Below are positions 49,171 to 57,373 of a stretch of DNA of 57,964 nt, one piece after another. Positions within the stretch are counted from its first letter, which is position 1, and each line of letters starts with the position of its first letter. The stretch covers positions 1 to 57,964 of the forward strand of contig JASJDZ010000040.1 in the NCBI GenBank assembly GCA_030065575.1. Direction: 5' to 3'. This DNA comes from Acidimicrobiia bacterium (GTDB lineage Bacteria; Actinomycetota; Acidimicrobiia; Spongiisociales; UBA5794). Position numbers and translations under genes: made by a program. Below the pieces are notes generated by a model that saw nothing but the letters and a program-made list of their open reading frames with translations, was not told the DNA's origin and did no database searches.

Positions 49171-50691
49171 TTACGAATCGAAAGGCGCGATCTCGATGTC
49201 TAGCTCCGCCATGGCCGCTCGCCACGTTGCGTGGGCTCGCTGCGCTTCACCTTGCTCCCCCGCGGCGAGCAGTACCTCGACAAGCAGCCGGTGGGCGGCC
49301 TCGTCGTACCGATCGATGACGATGAGACGGCGAGCAACCTCCGCAGCGAGTTGATAGCGACTGTGATCGAGATGGTGCGAAGCGAGGCGGCGGGCGGCAC
49401 TGACGAAGCGGGCCCGTGCCTCGTCGCGAACGGGACCGGTCCAGTCCTCGTACACATCCTCGGGGAGGAACTCACCACCGTACGCAGCGACGACTGCAGC
49501 GTCATCTTCCGCAGCATGGAAACGCTCGAGGTCCGAATCCACCGCAGCGAGATCGAGCTGGATCGCCTCGCGGCTGGCGATGACGCCGCCACCTAGAACT
49601 CTGCGCACTGCGGAGAGTTGAACCGAGAGACGTGCGCTGAGTCGCCCCCGATCTCCCTCATCGGGCCAGAGGATGTCACACAGATGATCCCTGGTCACCG
49701 GCCACCCCCGGGCGGTGACGAGGCGTTTGAGGAGCTGCCGGGCCCGTCGAGAGCCCCAGGCGGAAACGGGCACCTCGTCTTCCACGAACACGGCGAACCG
49801 GCCCATCGTCTCGATGCGAACCGCCGGATGCAGGTTTGGCATCGCCGGTCGCGGCTGGACGGCTCCCGTCACGAATCGTTCCAATTCGACCATCCATGCC
49901 TCGAGGTCGCCGGCGTAGCCGAAGTGGTCCGCTCCTTCCAACTCGACGAGCTTTGCCCCCGGGATGGCTGCGGCCAGTTCGCGGGCGTATTCGACCGGCA
50001 CGATAAGGTCCTCGGTCCGGTGCAGGATGAGGACCGGTAGATCCAGAAATGGCAGTACTTCGCGCACGTCCATGTCGAGGGTCAGCTCAAGCAAGTCGCG
50101 CAGCGAGTCCCTACTGGCGGCAGCTCGCTCGTAGCGCTGATGCCAGGAGCGGAAGCTCTGGTCCGCAGCGAGCGACGGGGCAAAGCCATCGACCACCGGA
50201 GAATCCGGCGTTCCCCACACGGCGGCGTACCTTCGCTGCCTCTCTAGTTCATCAGCGCGTTCTTCGGGGTTGAGGTTCTGCGGCATCATCGAAGCCCCCG
50301 ATCCGAACAGAGTGAGGCTCTCGGCTCGATCCGGATAGGTCGCTGCAAAGAGAATGGCCATCGGCCCCCCTTCGGATGCTGCGAAGAGGTGGGCACGGCT
50401 GATACCTGCGTGATCCATTACCGCACGAAGGTCGTCCACCCGCTCGTCGATGTCCTGCACCCGGCTGCGCCGGTCGGAGGCGCCGGTGCCCCGCTTGTCG
50501 AAGTGCAGGAACCTGGAGAATGAGGCAAACCTGTCGAACATCCGACGCACCTCGGCTCGCTCCCAAGCCACCTCTATGTTCTGCGCGGTCGGGGGAATGG
50601 CCACCATCGTTACGGGGCCATCGCCAAACACCTGATACGCGAGACGGGCACTGCGGGCCGGCGCAAACTGGATGGGCGGGATGTCGGTCAC
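49171..50691 (-). CDS. Alpha/beta hydrolase fused to a BTAD/winged-helix regulator
   Basis: A 506-residue fusion. Residues 1-280 form an alpha/beta hydrolase with FDKRGTG, nucleophile S106 in LFAASEGGP (first Gly of GxSxG replaced by Ala), acid in LILHRTEDLIVP and histidine in EGADHFGYAGD. Residues about 290-365 form an OmpR-like winged helix (RRARQLLKRLVTARGWPVTRDHLC) and 370-500 a bacterial transcription activation (BTAD) domain, as in SARP regulators. The hydrolase may sense or modify the ligand controlling the DNA-binding part. GTG 50691 overlaps the VOC stop (GTGA). Confidence 0.88.
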   Translation of the reverse strand: MTDIPPIQFAPARSARLAYQVFGDGPVTMVAIPPTAQNIEVAWERAEVRRMFDRFASFSRFLHFDKRGTGASDRRSRVQDIDERVDDLRAVMDHAGISRAHLFAASEGGPMAILFAATYPDRAESLTLFGSGASMMPQNLNPEERADELERQRRYAAVWGTPDSPVVDGFAPSLAADQSFRSWHQRYERAAASRDSLRDLLELTLDMDVREVLPFLDLPVLILHRTEDLIVPVEYARELAAAIPGAKLVELEGADHFGYAGDLEAWMVELERFVTGAVQPRPAMPNLHPAVRIETMGRFAVFVEDEVPVSAWGSRRARQLLKRLVTARGWPVTRDHLCDILWPDEGDRGRLSARLSVQLSAVRRVLGGGVIASREAIQLDLAAVDSDLERFHAAEDDAAVVAAYGGEFLPEDVYEDWTGPVRDEARARFVSAARRLASHHLDHSRYQLAAEVARRLIVIDRYDEAAHRLLVEVLLAAGEQGEAQRAHATWRAAMAELDIEIAPFDS

Positions 50692-51059
50692 GTCGGCGCC
50701 GCCATCTGCAGCAGTTGGACGATGTTGCCGTCCGGGTCAGTGAGGGTTGCCACAATGCCTCCCCAGGATTCCTGCTCCGGTGGCCGCAGCGATCGCGCCC
50801 CACGCGCAACCGCCGCCTCATGATCGGTTCGGATGTCATCACAAGCCAGGTTGATCATCACGCGGAGCGGATCGGTCGCTTCTCCCGCTAGTTCTGAGTG
50901 AACGGTGACGGTGAGTCGCTGCTCACCAAGCTCGAAGTTGACGAAGCTCTCCCGATCCGACCGCGGCTCGAGGCCGAGGACATCGACGTAGAACGAGCGC
51001 ATCGCAGGGAAGCGCTCGACGGTGGTGTAGACGATGACTCCTGCCAGGCCGGTGATCAT
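50688..51059 (-). CDS. VOC/glyoxalase-family protein
   Basis: A 123-residue protein with two beta-alpha-beta3 units of the vicinal-oxygen-chelate fold (VYTTVERFPAMRSFYVDVLGLEP, then VATLTDPDGNIVQLLQ), with the last glutamate position replaced. It may bind a small ligand or metal. Coupled to the hydrolase-BTAD gene by a GTGA overlap, so it may help that protein sense or detoxify a compound. ATG 51059 is the start, as the frame upstream lacks the fold; TAGATT is 7 bases before it. Confidence 0.85.
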   Translation of the reverse strand: MITGLAGVIVYTTVERFPAMRSFYVDVLGLEPRSDRESFVNFELGEQRLTVTVHSELAGEATDPLRVMINLACDDIRTDHEAAVARGARSLRPPEQESWGGIVATLTDPDGNIVQLLQMAAPT

Positions 51060-51066
51060 GGCCGGG

Positions 51067-51072
51067 AATCTA
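51067..51072 (-). promoter_or_regulatory. -10 box for leaderless VOC transcript
   Basis: TAGATT on the minus strand, 7 bases before ATG 51059; no Shine-Dalgarno. Confidence 0.5.
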
Positions 51073-51151
51073 GCCCCACCTGCATAGGCCCCGCGTTCAA
51101 CCAAGATGGCTTTCGTGCCGATAGCGCAGAGTCCGCAGCACGGGAGTGGAA

Positions 51152-53071
51152 ATGAGACGGACGGCAATCGTGGCAAGCCTGGTGGTGGTGACGGTGGCTC
51201 TGCTGCCTGCGATCTCCGAGCCGGCTGCCACTCCGGTCGAGGCCCAGGCGTGCCCGGAGCCGACGCTCACCGCCGATGATCCGCGTGCCCGATGGGTGGA
51301 AGGCACTATGGCGCAAGATGACGGCGCCACCCGCGACTACTACAACCGATCGGCGCGGCTCGAATGGGACAACTCTCTGGGCGACTGGGTTGATGCCGAC
51401 GGGGTCGCCCAAGGTGAGGCCGCATATGCGACATCATCGCTGCCCGATGACAACACCCCGGGACCGCACACCTGGAACGTGACGAACCTGGTGTCGGCCT
51501 GGATCGACGGCGAGCCCAACCAGGGCTTCATGATGCGCCAGACCGGCGGCTCGGGCCCGTTTGACTTCTACAGCAGGGAACACTCGGTGGCCTCGGAGCG
51601 GCCACGTCTCACGGTCGCAACATCGGCCGGGAACTTCACCCTGACCCCGGTAGCCGATACTCGCCTCGACAGCTCGACCTATCAGGGATTCGGCGACGAC
51701 ACCCGGCTACGAATCTCGTCGAATCCAACACTGATCCGCTTCGACCTATCTGCAACTCCCGACGGAGCTACGGTCAACTCGGCAACTCTCCAGCTGTGGA
51801 GCTACGCCGAGTACGGCAGTTCGGCGCTGGAGGTCGGCGTGTTCCGAGTCTTCCATGATCCCGGCTCGCTGCCCGCTGCACAGAACGGTCTGGCGTACTC
51901 CTACGACGGGGACAGCGGGGTGGCGAATCACCCGGACGTGTACGAGCAAACCACGTTCACCAGTTCGGCCTGGGCCGATTCATATGCAAACACCGATTCC
52001 TCCACGCTGCAGCTGGTCTCGTCGGCCCCCGGCTTTGAGCCACTCGACGGTCAGGCGCTGAAGATCACGGTCCCGGCAGGAGAGAACATGGGATCCGGTG
52101 TTGCCTTCAAGTTCGAGGATCAGACCGGTTCGGAGCCGGAGGAGGTCTTCTTCCGCTACTACGTCCGCATCGACCAGAGCTGGGAGAGCACCGACGGTGG
52201 GAAGTTCCCCGGGATCTCCGGTACATATGGGGTTGCGGGATGGGGCGGGCGACCATCAAACGGGACCAACGGCTGGAGCGCTCGAGGGCTATTCCAGCCG
52301 GTCGTGACCGGCGTTGACAACCCCCTCGCCGGCACCGTGCCCCTCGGCCACTACGTCTACCACCCCGAGCAGTCCAGCCAGTGGGGCGACAACGTCCTGT
52401 GGCAGAACGGGTATCTCGGCTATCTGGAGAAGGACCGCTGGTACAGCGTCGAGCAGCATCTGGTGCTCAACACCCCGGGCACAAACGACGGGATCCTGGA
52501 AACCTGGATCGACGGGCGCCTTGCCTACCGACAGACCGATTGGCGGTGGCGCGATACCAGTGCGTTGCAGATCGAGCAGATCTGGCTAAACGTCTATCAC
52601 GGTGGATCCGACGTGCCCGATCGGGACATCAGTCTCTACATCGACAATATCGTCATCGCCGACAGCTACATAGGCCCGATGAAGGGCGCTCCGTGTGCAC
52701 CGACCAGCGGAACGTTCATTGATGACGACGGCAGCGTTTTCGAGGAGGACATCGAGTGGCTGGCCGCTGCGGGAATCACCAAGGGCTGCAACCCCGCAGA
52801 GGGCAACACCCGGTACTGCCCCACCGACTACGTCACCCGCGGCCAAATGGCAGCATTCCTGGTTCGAGCCATGGGCTACACCGACAACGGAAACGGCGAC
52901 CTATTCAACGACGACAACGGCAGCATCTTCGAGCCCGACATCGACAAGCTCGCCACCGCCGGAGTCACCAAAGGCTGCAACCCCGCAGAGGGCAACACCC
53001 GGTACTGCCCCACCGACTACGTCACCCGCGGCCAAATGGCAGCATTCCTACGCCGGGCGCTCGACCTTTGA
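51152..53071 (+). CDS. Secreted PL14-like polysaccharide lyase with SLH-like repeats
   Basis: A 639-residue exported protein. A signal peptide (1-33) ends in VEAQA. Residues about 40-220 are two DNRLRE-type beta-rich domains, 230-510 resemble a PL14/heparin-lyase-like jelly roll (FFRYYVRIDQSWESTDGGKF, then DRWYSVEQHLVLN), and two SLH-like repeats fill 520-639, each ending TRYCPTDYVTRGQMAAFL. It probably binds the cell surface through the repeats and acts on a polysaccharide outside the cell; the substrate is unknown. ATG 51152 is chosen behind GGGAG at 51142-51146. Confidence 0.8.
   Translation: MRRTAIVASLVVVTVALLPAISEPAATPVEAQACPEPTLTADDPRARWVEGTMAQDDGATRDYYNRSARLEWDNSLGDWVDADGVAQGEAAYATSSLPDDNTPGPHTWNVTNLVSAWIDGEPNQGFMMRQTGGSGPFDFYSREHSVASERPRLTVATSAGNFTLTPVADTRLDSSTYQGFGDDTRLRISSNPTLIRFDLSATPDGATVNSATLQLWSYAEYGSSALEVGVFRVFHDPGSLPAAQNGLAYSYDGDSGVANHPDVYEQTTFTSSAWADSYANTDSSTLQLVSSAPGFEPLDGQALKITVPAGENMGSGVAFKFEDQTGSEPEEVFFRYYVRIDQSWESTDGGKFPGISGTYGVAGWGGRPSNGTNGWSARGLFQPVVTGVDNPLAGTVPLGHYVYHPEQSSQWGDNVLWQNGYLGYLEKDRWYSVEQHLVLNTPGTNDGILETWIDGRLAYRQTDWRWRDTSALQIEQIWLNVYHGGSDVPDRDISLYIDNIVIADSYIGPMKGAPCAPTSGTFIDDDGSVFEEDIEWLAAAGITKGCNPAEGNTRYCPTDYVTRGQMAAFLVRAMGYTDNGNGDLFNDDNGSIFEPDIDKLATAGVTKGCNPAEGNTRYCPTDYVTRGQMAAFLRRALDL
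52784..52860 (+). repeat. 77-base direct repeat, copy 1 (SLH-like unit)
   Basis: Identical over 77 bases to 52973-53049, offset 189 bases (63 codons). The identity at synonymous positions implies recent duplication or gene conversion. Confidence 0.9.
52973..53049 (+). repeat. 77-base direct repeat, copy 2 (SLH-like unit)
   Basis: Identical to 52784-52860; the flanks differ on both sides. Confidence 0.9.
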
Positions 53072-53147
53072 GGTCACGGGCTACCGGGCACGGTGCACAC
53101 CAGGGTGAGGCATATCGTCGGTCGGCGTTACTGCCAATAGCGAGAAT

Positions 53148-53840
53148 GTGACCGCAATGGACTCTGGTCGGGTGGCGCTCGGTATTCACGATCTGATCCC
53201 CGTCTTCTTGGCGGCGGGAGGGCTCGCCGCGGTTGCGGCGGCAGTCCGGAGGACGCTGCCGGGGTCATACTCGGCCGCCGTCCTCGGAGCTGTGCTCGTG
53301 GTGCTGGGAGGGCTGTCCAAGGCCTCTGCCAAGCTGATCGGAGCCGTCACCGCCGACACACCGCCTCAGCTGCTCGATGGTGCGCTGTTTCCGCTGCTGG
53401 CCCCCGGCATGCTCCTTCTGGCCGTCGCCGTAGTAGCGGTAGTCCGGGAAGGCGGCTGGGCTCGGTTGAGCGCCGCGTACCCGGCACTGATTCCCGTTGC
53501 CGTATGGGCCCTCACCGGAGCCCTGGCGCTGCTGATTGGCTCGACTGCAGCTACGGCGACACTCATCGGGCTTGCCACAATTGGCAACGTAACGCTTGCG
53601 ATTGCATTGATCGTCTGGTCGCGGCGGCTCGGATTGCACAGACCGGCACTGCTCTTCGGCCTCAACCTGGTCATCGTCATCGGCCTCGCCGGAATGGCCC
53701 GAGCGCTTGAGCAGACGACTGCAACCGAATGGATCGAGCAGAACGTCAACGTGGTCGGTCAGTTGGCGTTCTTGCTCGCAGCGCGGTCATTGTTGCGCTC
53801 GGTCGGCGGACCGAGACCCGACCATGTCACCCGCTTCTAG
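53148..53840 (+). CDS. Multi-helix membrane protein, unknown function
   Basis: A 230-residue protein with about six or seven hydrophobic helices and no recognised motif. GTG 53148 is the longest start; ATG 53157 is possible. No clear ribosome site is present. It is followed after 95 bases by the DUF6326 membrane protein. Confidence 0.7.
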   Translation: MTAMDSGRVALGIHDLIPVFLAAGGLAAVAAAVRRTLPGSYSAAVLGAVLVVLGGLSKASAKLIGAVTADTPPQLLDGALFPLLAPGMLLLAVAVVAVVREGGWARLSAAYPALIPVAVWALTGALALLIGSTAATATLIGLATIGNVTLAIALIVWSRRLGLHRPALLFGLNLVIVIGLAGMARALEQTTATEWIEQNVNVVGQLAFLLAARSLLRSVGGPRPDHVTRF

Positions 53841-53935
53841 CAGGGGTGACACGTGCCGGTTGCGTAGTGACATCTGGCTCTGGTCGCAGCCCGTTCGCTT
53901 GGAGACGATCGCGCTAGTGCGATCGGAGGCGAAGG

Positions 53936-54340
53936 GTGAGCAGCGAACCACGGGGTGAGTCGGTGTTGGTGGATCCAAAGGTGAACGTACGAATCGTGCT
54001 GGCGATTCTGTGGATCTGTCACTTCATTCTGTGGATCTTCGGCGACATGTTCAGCCTGCTTCAAGAGATGACGGAGCCGGCGACATCCACCGCGGTTCAG
54101 TACGTCGCACCGACGACTGCCATCGTGTTGACACTCCTCGTTGCCTTCACGCTCGTGGGCCGACCCGCCCAGGTCCAACTGGCCACCCTGATCGTGGCGC
54201 CTATCTACTTCCTGCTCAACATCGGTTTCTTTGTCGACGCCACAGCAGGATGGGAGTACTACATCGGGATCTTCTACGTGCTCTTCGCTGTGCTGATCTT
54301 CTGGCGTGCCTACACGTGGCCGAAGGAGACTGCGAGCTAG
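53936..54340 (+). CDS. DUF6326-like four-helix membrane protein
   Basis: A 134-residue protein with a polar N-terminus and four hydrophobic helices (about 19-38, 56-76, 82-100 and 107-127). Layout and motifs (ILWICHFILWIFGDMFSLLQ, FYVLFAVLIFWRAYTW) fit DUF6326 proteins of unknown function. GTG start at 53936 behind GGAGG. Confidence 0.72.
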   Translation: MSSEPRGESVLVDPKVNVRIVLAILWICHFILWIFGDMFSLLQEMTEPATSTAVQYVAPTTAIVLTLLVAFTLVGRPAQVQLATLIVAPIYFLLNIGFFVDATAGWEYYIGIFYVLFAVLIFWRAYTWPKETAS

Positions 54341-54352
54341 CCCACCGGCTCT

Positions 54353-54402
54353 GGTGTCCCGTCCGGACGGACACCTATCCTCAAACGGAGGATCGAGCCT
54401 CC
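54353..54402 (+). terminator. Tandem hairpins after 53936 gene, possible terminator
   Basis: GGTGTC-c-CGTCC-GGACG-GACACC (54353-54375, one bulge) and GGAGG-atcgag-CCTCC (54387-54402) followed by CTTTCTC. A perfect palindrome GAGGGATCCCTC follows at 54415-54426 and could be an operator for the next gene. Confidence 0.45.
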
Positions 54403-54455
54403 CTTTCTCGAGTCGAGGGATCCCTCAGATCCGGTCTAAAAAGAAGGGAGTACGG

Positions 54456-55538
54456 GTGCCAACGCCAGAAGTCGCAAACCAACTGCAGGACCTGGTCGAC
54501 CGGCAGGTCGCCTCGAAGCAGGTTCATAGCATCGTCGTCGGAGTGCAGTCCGGCGATAGTCGGATCGATCTTGCGTCGGCGGCGGGTCACGCCCAAGCCG
54601 ACACCGCGGTCGCAATGACGCCGGAGACGCAGTACTTCCTGGCGAGCATCACCAAGATGTACACCGCAACTGTGGTGATGAAGCTTGCTGAGGCGAAGGC
54701 AATCGATCTCGACGCCCCGATTTCCGAGTACCTCGCCGACGAACTCGTCAACGGGATCCACGTCCTCGACGACACGGACTACAGCGGCAAGATCACGGTC
54801 TCTCAGCTGGTCAGCCACACCAGCGGCCTGCCCGACTACTTCGGCGGCAAGACCAAAGACGGGACCAGCCTGGCGGAGGATCTACAGCAGGGCCGCGACC
54901 GATCGGTCAGTATCGACGACATTGTCACCACCGCCCGTGGCCTCTCCCCGGAGTTTGTCCCGGGAGCGGGAGCGAGGGCTTTCTACAGCGACACCAACTA
55001 CGCCCTACTCGGAGCGATCATCGAGGCGGTAACCGGGGTTTCGATCGTTGACAGCTTTCGCACGATGATCTTCGCTCCGTTGGGGTTGACCGACACCTAC
55101 GTCTTCGGCAGCGCCTCCAACCAGCCGCGGCCCGCTGCCCTGTACATGAAGGATCGCGAAATCGACGTACCGCTCGCGATGTCCTCATTCGCACCGGACG
55201 GCGGCTTGGTGTCCACGGTGGCCGAATCGCTGCGTTTCCTTCGAGCCTTCTTCGGTGGAGAACTACTCACATCAGATCAACTGAATCTCATGACGAGCCG
55301 TTGGAACCGCCTCTTCTTTCCCATGCAGTACGGCTACGGCCTAATGCGCTTCAACGTGCCGCGCTGGATGTCCCCGTTCAAGGCTGCACCCGACTTGGTC
55401 GGACACTCGGGCTCAACAGGGTCCTTTGCGTTCCACGATCGGAAACGCGACCTCTACATCGCCGGAACGTTGAATCAGATGGACAAGCCGAACCGACCAT
55501 TCCGGCTCATGACCCGGGTAATCAACCTGATCGACTGA
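54456..55538 (+). CDS. Serine beta-lactamase/esterase-family hydrolase
   Basis: A 360-residue class C beta-lactamase-like serine hydrolase. SITK (64-67) supplies the nucleophile and lysine, YSDTNYALLG the tyrosine motif, and GHSGSTGSF the third motif. It has no signal peptide, so it is probably a cytoplasmic esterase, peptidase or transesterase rather than an antibiotic-hydrolysing enzyme. GTG 54456 is chosen, with AAGAAGGGAG upstream; the open frame extends further to 54306 through the hairpins. Confidence 0.85.
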   Translation: MPTPEVANQLQDLVDRQVASKQVHSIVVGVQSGDSRIDLASAAGHAQADTAVAMTPETQYFLASITKMYTATVVMKLAEAKAIDLDAPISEYLADELVNGIHVLDDTDYSGKITVSQLVSHTSGLPDYFGGKTKDGTSLAEDLQQGRDRSVSIDDIVTTARGLSPEFVPGAGARAFYSDTNYALLGAIIEAVTGVSIVDSFRTMIFAPLGLTDTYVFGSASNQPRPAALYMKDREIDVPLAMSSFAPDGGLVSTVAESLRFLRAFFGGELLTSDQLNLMTSRWNRLFFPMQYGYGLMRFNVPRWMSPFKAAPDLVGHSGSTGSFAFHDRKRDLYIAGTLNQMDKPNRPFRLMTRVINLID

Positions 55539-55568
55539 GCATCGGCCCCGACCCGACCTTGTTTCCTC

Positions 55569-55574
55569 CATAAT
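55569..55574 (+). promoter_or_regulatory. -10-like box before the polymerase gene
   Basis: CATAAT, 7 bases before GTG 55582; no Shine-Dalgarno. Confidence 0.45.
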
Positions 55575-55581
55575 TGGCGGC

Positions 55582-56577
55582 GTGAGCCGCAAGGAAACCA
55601 CCGTTGAGGCGTCGGGCCGGGAGATACGCATCTCCTCTCCCGACAAAGTCGTGTTCCCCGAGCAGGGGTGGAGCAAGCTCGATGTGGTCGAGCACTTCCT
55701 GATGTGCGCTCCGGGAGCGCTGCGTGGCGTGCACAACAGGCCGGTCAGCCTGAAGCGGTGGACCAAGGGGGTCAACGAGCCGCCGTTCTTCGTCAAGCGA
55801 GTTCCCGACAGCGCCCGCAGCAAGATCGACGTTCGCTTCCCCTCAGCGCGCCCGGGACGGATGTTCCTCCCCCTCGACGAGGGTGATGTCATCTGGATGG
55901 CGCAGATGAACTGCCTCGACCTCAATCCGTGGAACGCCCGCGGTGACAACATCGACCATCCCGATGAGCTTCGCATCGATCTCGACCCGGCCGACGGCTA
56001 CGACTTCTTCCACGCCCGCGAGGTGGCTGCGGCAGCGAAGGAGATCCTCGATGAGCTCGGCTACATCTCGTACCCGAAGACCTCGGGCAATCGGGGCCTC
56101 CACATCTACGTTCGCGTCGCCCCCGAGTGGGATTACTTCCAGATGCGCCGCGGCGTGCTGGCGTTCGCGCGTGAGCTGGAAAGGCGTCACGAGTTGGCAA
56201 CCACAGCCTGGTGGAAGGAGGAGCGCGACGGAGTGTTCATCGACTACAACCAGGTAGCCCGGGACCGCACGATCGCCTCGGCCTACAGCATCCGCCACAC
56301 CGGCTACGTCTCCACACCCTTCACCTGGGACGAGCTCCCCGAGATGAACCCCACCGACTTCGACCTGATGTCGTTCAAGGACCGCTGGGCCGATGTCGGA
56401 GAACTGACCGCGGCCATCGATGACGCACACCACAGTCTCGATCCTTTGCTCGCAATGGTCGAAGTCGACGAGGAGAACGGCATCGGCGATGCTCCCTGGC
56501 CCCCGCACTACCCGAAGATGCCGGGTGAACCACCCCGGGTACAACCATCGAAGATGCGCAAAGAGAATTGGGAATGA
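55582..56577 (+). CDS. LigD-type polymerase/primase domain protein
   Basis: A 331-residue stand-alone polymerase of the archaeo-eukaryotic primase type found in LigD. The catalytic acidic motif DLDP (133-136), SGNRGLHIYV (168-177) and VFIDYNQ later are all present. It adds ribo- or deoxynucleotides at DNA ends in bacterial end joining. Its stop overlaps the MBL-fold gene (ATGA). An ATP ligase converges from 57964. Mycobacterial LigD combines these functions in one protein; here they are separate. Ku is not in the window. Confidence 0.92.
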   Translation: MSRKETTVEASGREIRISSPDKVVFPEQGWSKLDVVEHFLMCAPGALRGVHNRPVSLKRWTKGVNEPPFFVKRVPDSARSKIDVRFPSARPGRMFLPLDEGDVIWMAQMNCLDLNPWNARGDNIDHPDELRIDLDPADGYDFFHAREVAAAAKEILDELGYISYPKTSGNRGLHIYVRVAPEWDYFQMRRGVLAFARELERRHELATTAWWKEERDGVFIDYNQVARDRTIASAYSIRHTGYVSTPFTWDELPEMNPTDFDLMSFKDRWADVGELTAAIDDAHHSLDPLLAMVEVDEENGIGDAPWPPHYPKMPGEPPRVQPSKMRKENWE

Positions 56578-57365
56578 GCATGTTCGACGAGCTGGGTGAC
56601 GGCATCTATCGCCGCCGGTACGAGTCGCTGGACCTGAACATCGGGGTTGTCATCGGCGACGACGGGGTGCTGCTGATCGACAGTCGGGCTTCGCACCGCC
56701 AGGCCGACGAGCTCCGTGATGAACTGCGCACCCTTACCGACCTGCCGGTGGGCTGGGTGGTCAACACCCACTTCCACTGGGACCACACATGGGGAAACGC
56801 TCGCTTCCCCGAGGCGACGATCTGGGGGCACGATCGGTGCCGGAGCGAGATGATCGAGAACGGCGAGGTGGCCCGGCAGGGAGTGCTCGAATGGATGCCT
56901 GCGGAGTATCACGAGATGGTGGAAGAGGTCGAGATCACACCGCCAACACACACATTTGCGGAGACGGCCAGCCTGCACATCGGTCGCAGCGTCGAGCTCG
57001 GCTATCACGGGCTCGGGCACACCAACTCTGACATCGCCATCCGGGTCGGCAGCGTGATGTTTGCCGGCGACCTGCTCGAAGAGGGCGCCCCGCCGTCGTT
57101 CGGGGACTCCTATCCGCTCGACTGGGGTCGAACGCTGACAACGCTCCCAAACGCTGAGTTGATCGTGCCCGGCCACGGGGATGTCGTTGGGGCTCGCTTC
57201 CGGCAGACGCAGACTCAGGAAATCCAGGCGGTGGCGGAGCTGGCGAAAGATGGCCATCGCGGTGGGAAGCCCTTTGCCGAGTTGATCAACGACGGCCCGT
57301 ATCCTGGCCCAACCATGGAAGCTGCGCTGGGGCGCGCCTATGCCCAGCTCGACGGAGACCTGTAA
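56574..57365 (+). CDS. MBL-fold metallo-hydrolase
   Basis: A 263-residue metallo-beta-lactamase-fold protein with the dinuclear motif HFHWDH (66-71), further ligands in YHGLGHTNSD and MFAGDLLEEG, and VPGHGDVV. It resembles quinoprotein-relay or glyoxalase II-like hydrolases. Coupled to the polymerase gene by ATGA (ATG 56574); a role in DNA end processing is possible but unproven, since most such proteins act on small molecules. Confidence 0.85.
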   Translation: MSMFDELGDGIYRRRYESLDLNIGVVIGDDGVLLIDSRASHRQADELRDELRTLTDLPVGWVVNTHFHWDHTWGNARFPEATIWGHDRCRSEMIENGEVARQGVLEWMPAEYHEMVEEVEITPPTHTFAETASLHIGRSVELGYHGLGHTNSDIAIRVGSVMFAGDLLEEGAPPSFGDSYPLDWGRTLTTLPNAELIVPGHGDVVGARFRQTQTQEIQAVAELAKDGHRGGKPFAELINDGPYPGPTMEAALGRAYAQLDGDL

Positions 57366-57373
57366 GCACTGGA

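Noticed and set aside
52784..53049. CRISPR or mobile repeat array
   Set aside because: Only two copies exist, in frame within one gene, and they encode SLH-like units.
54456..55538. Beta-lactamase conferring resistance
   Set aside because: There is no signal peptide and the class C-like motifs are shared with many esterases and peptidases.
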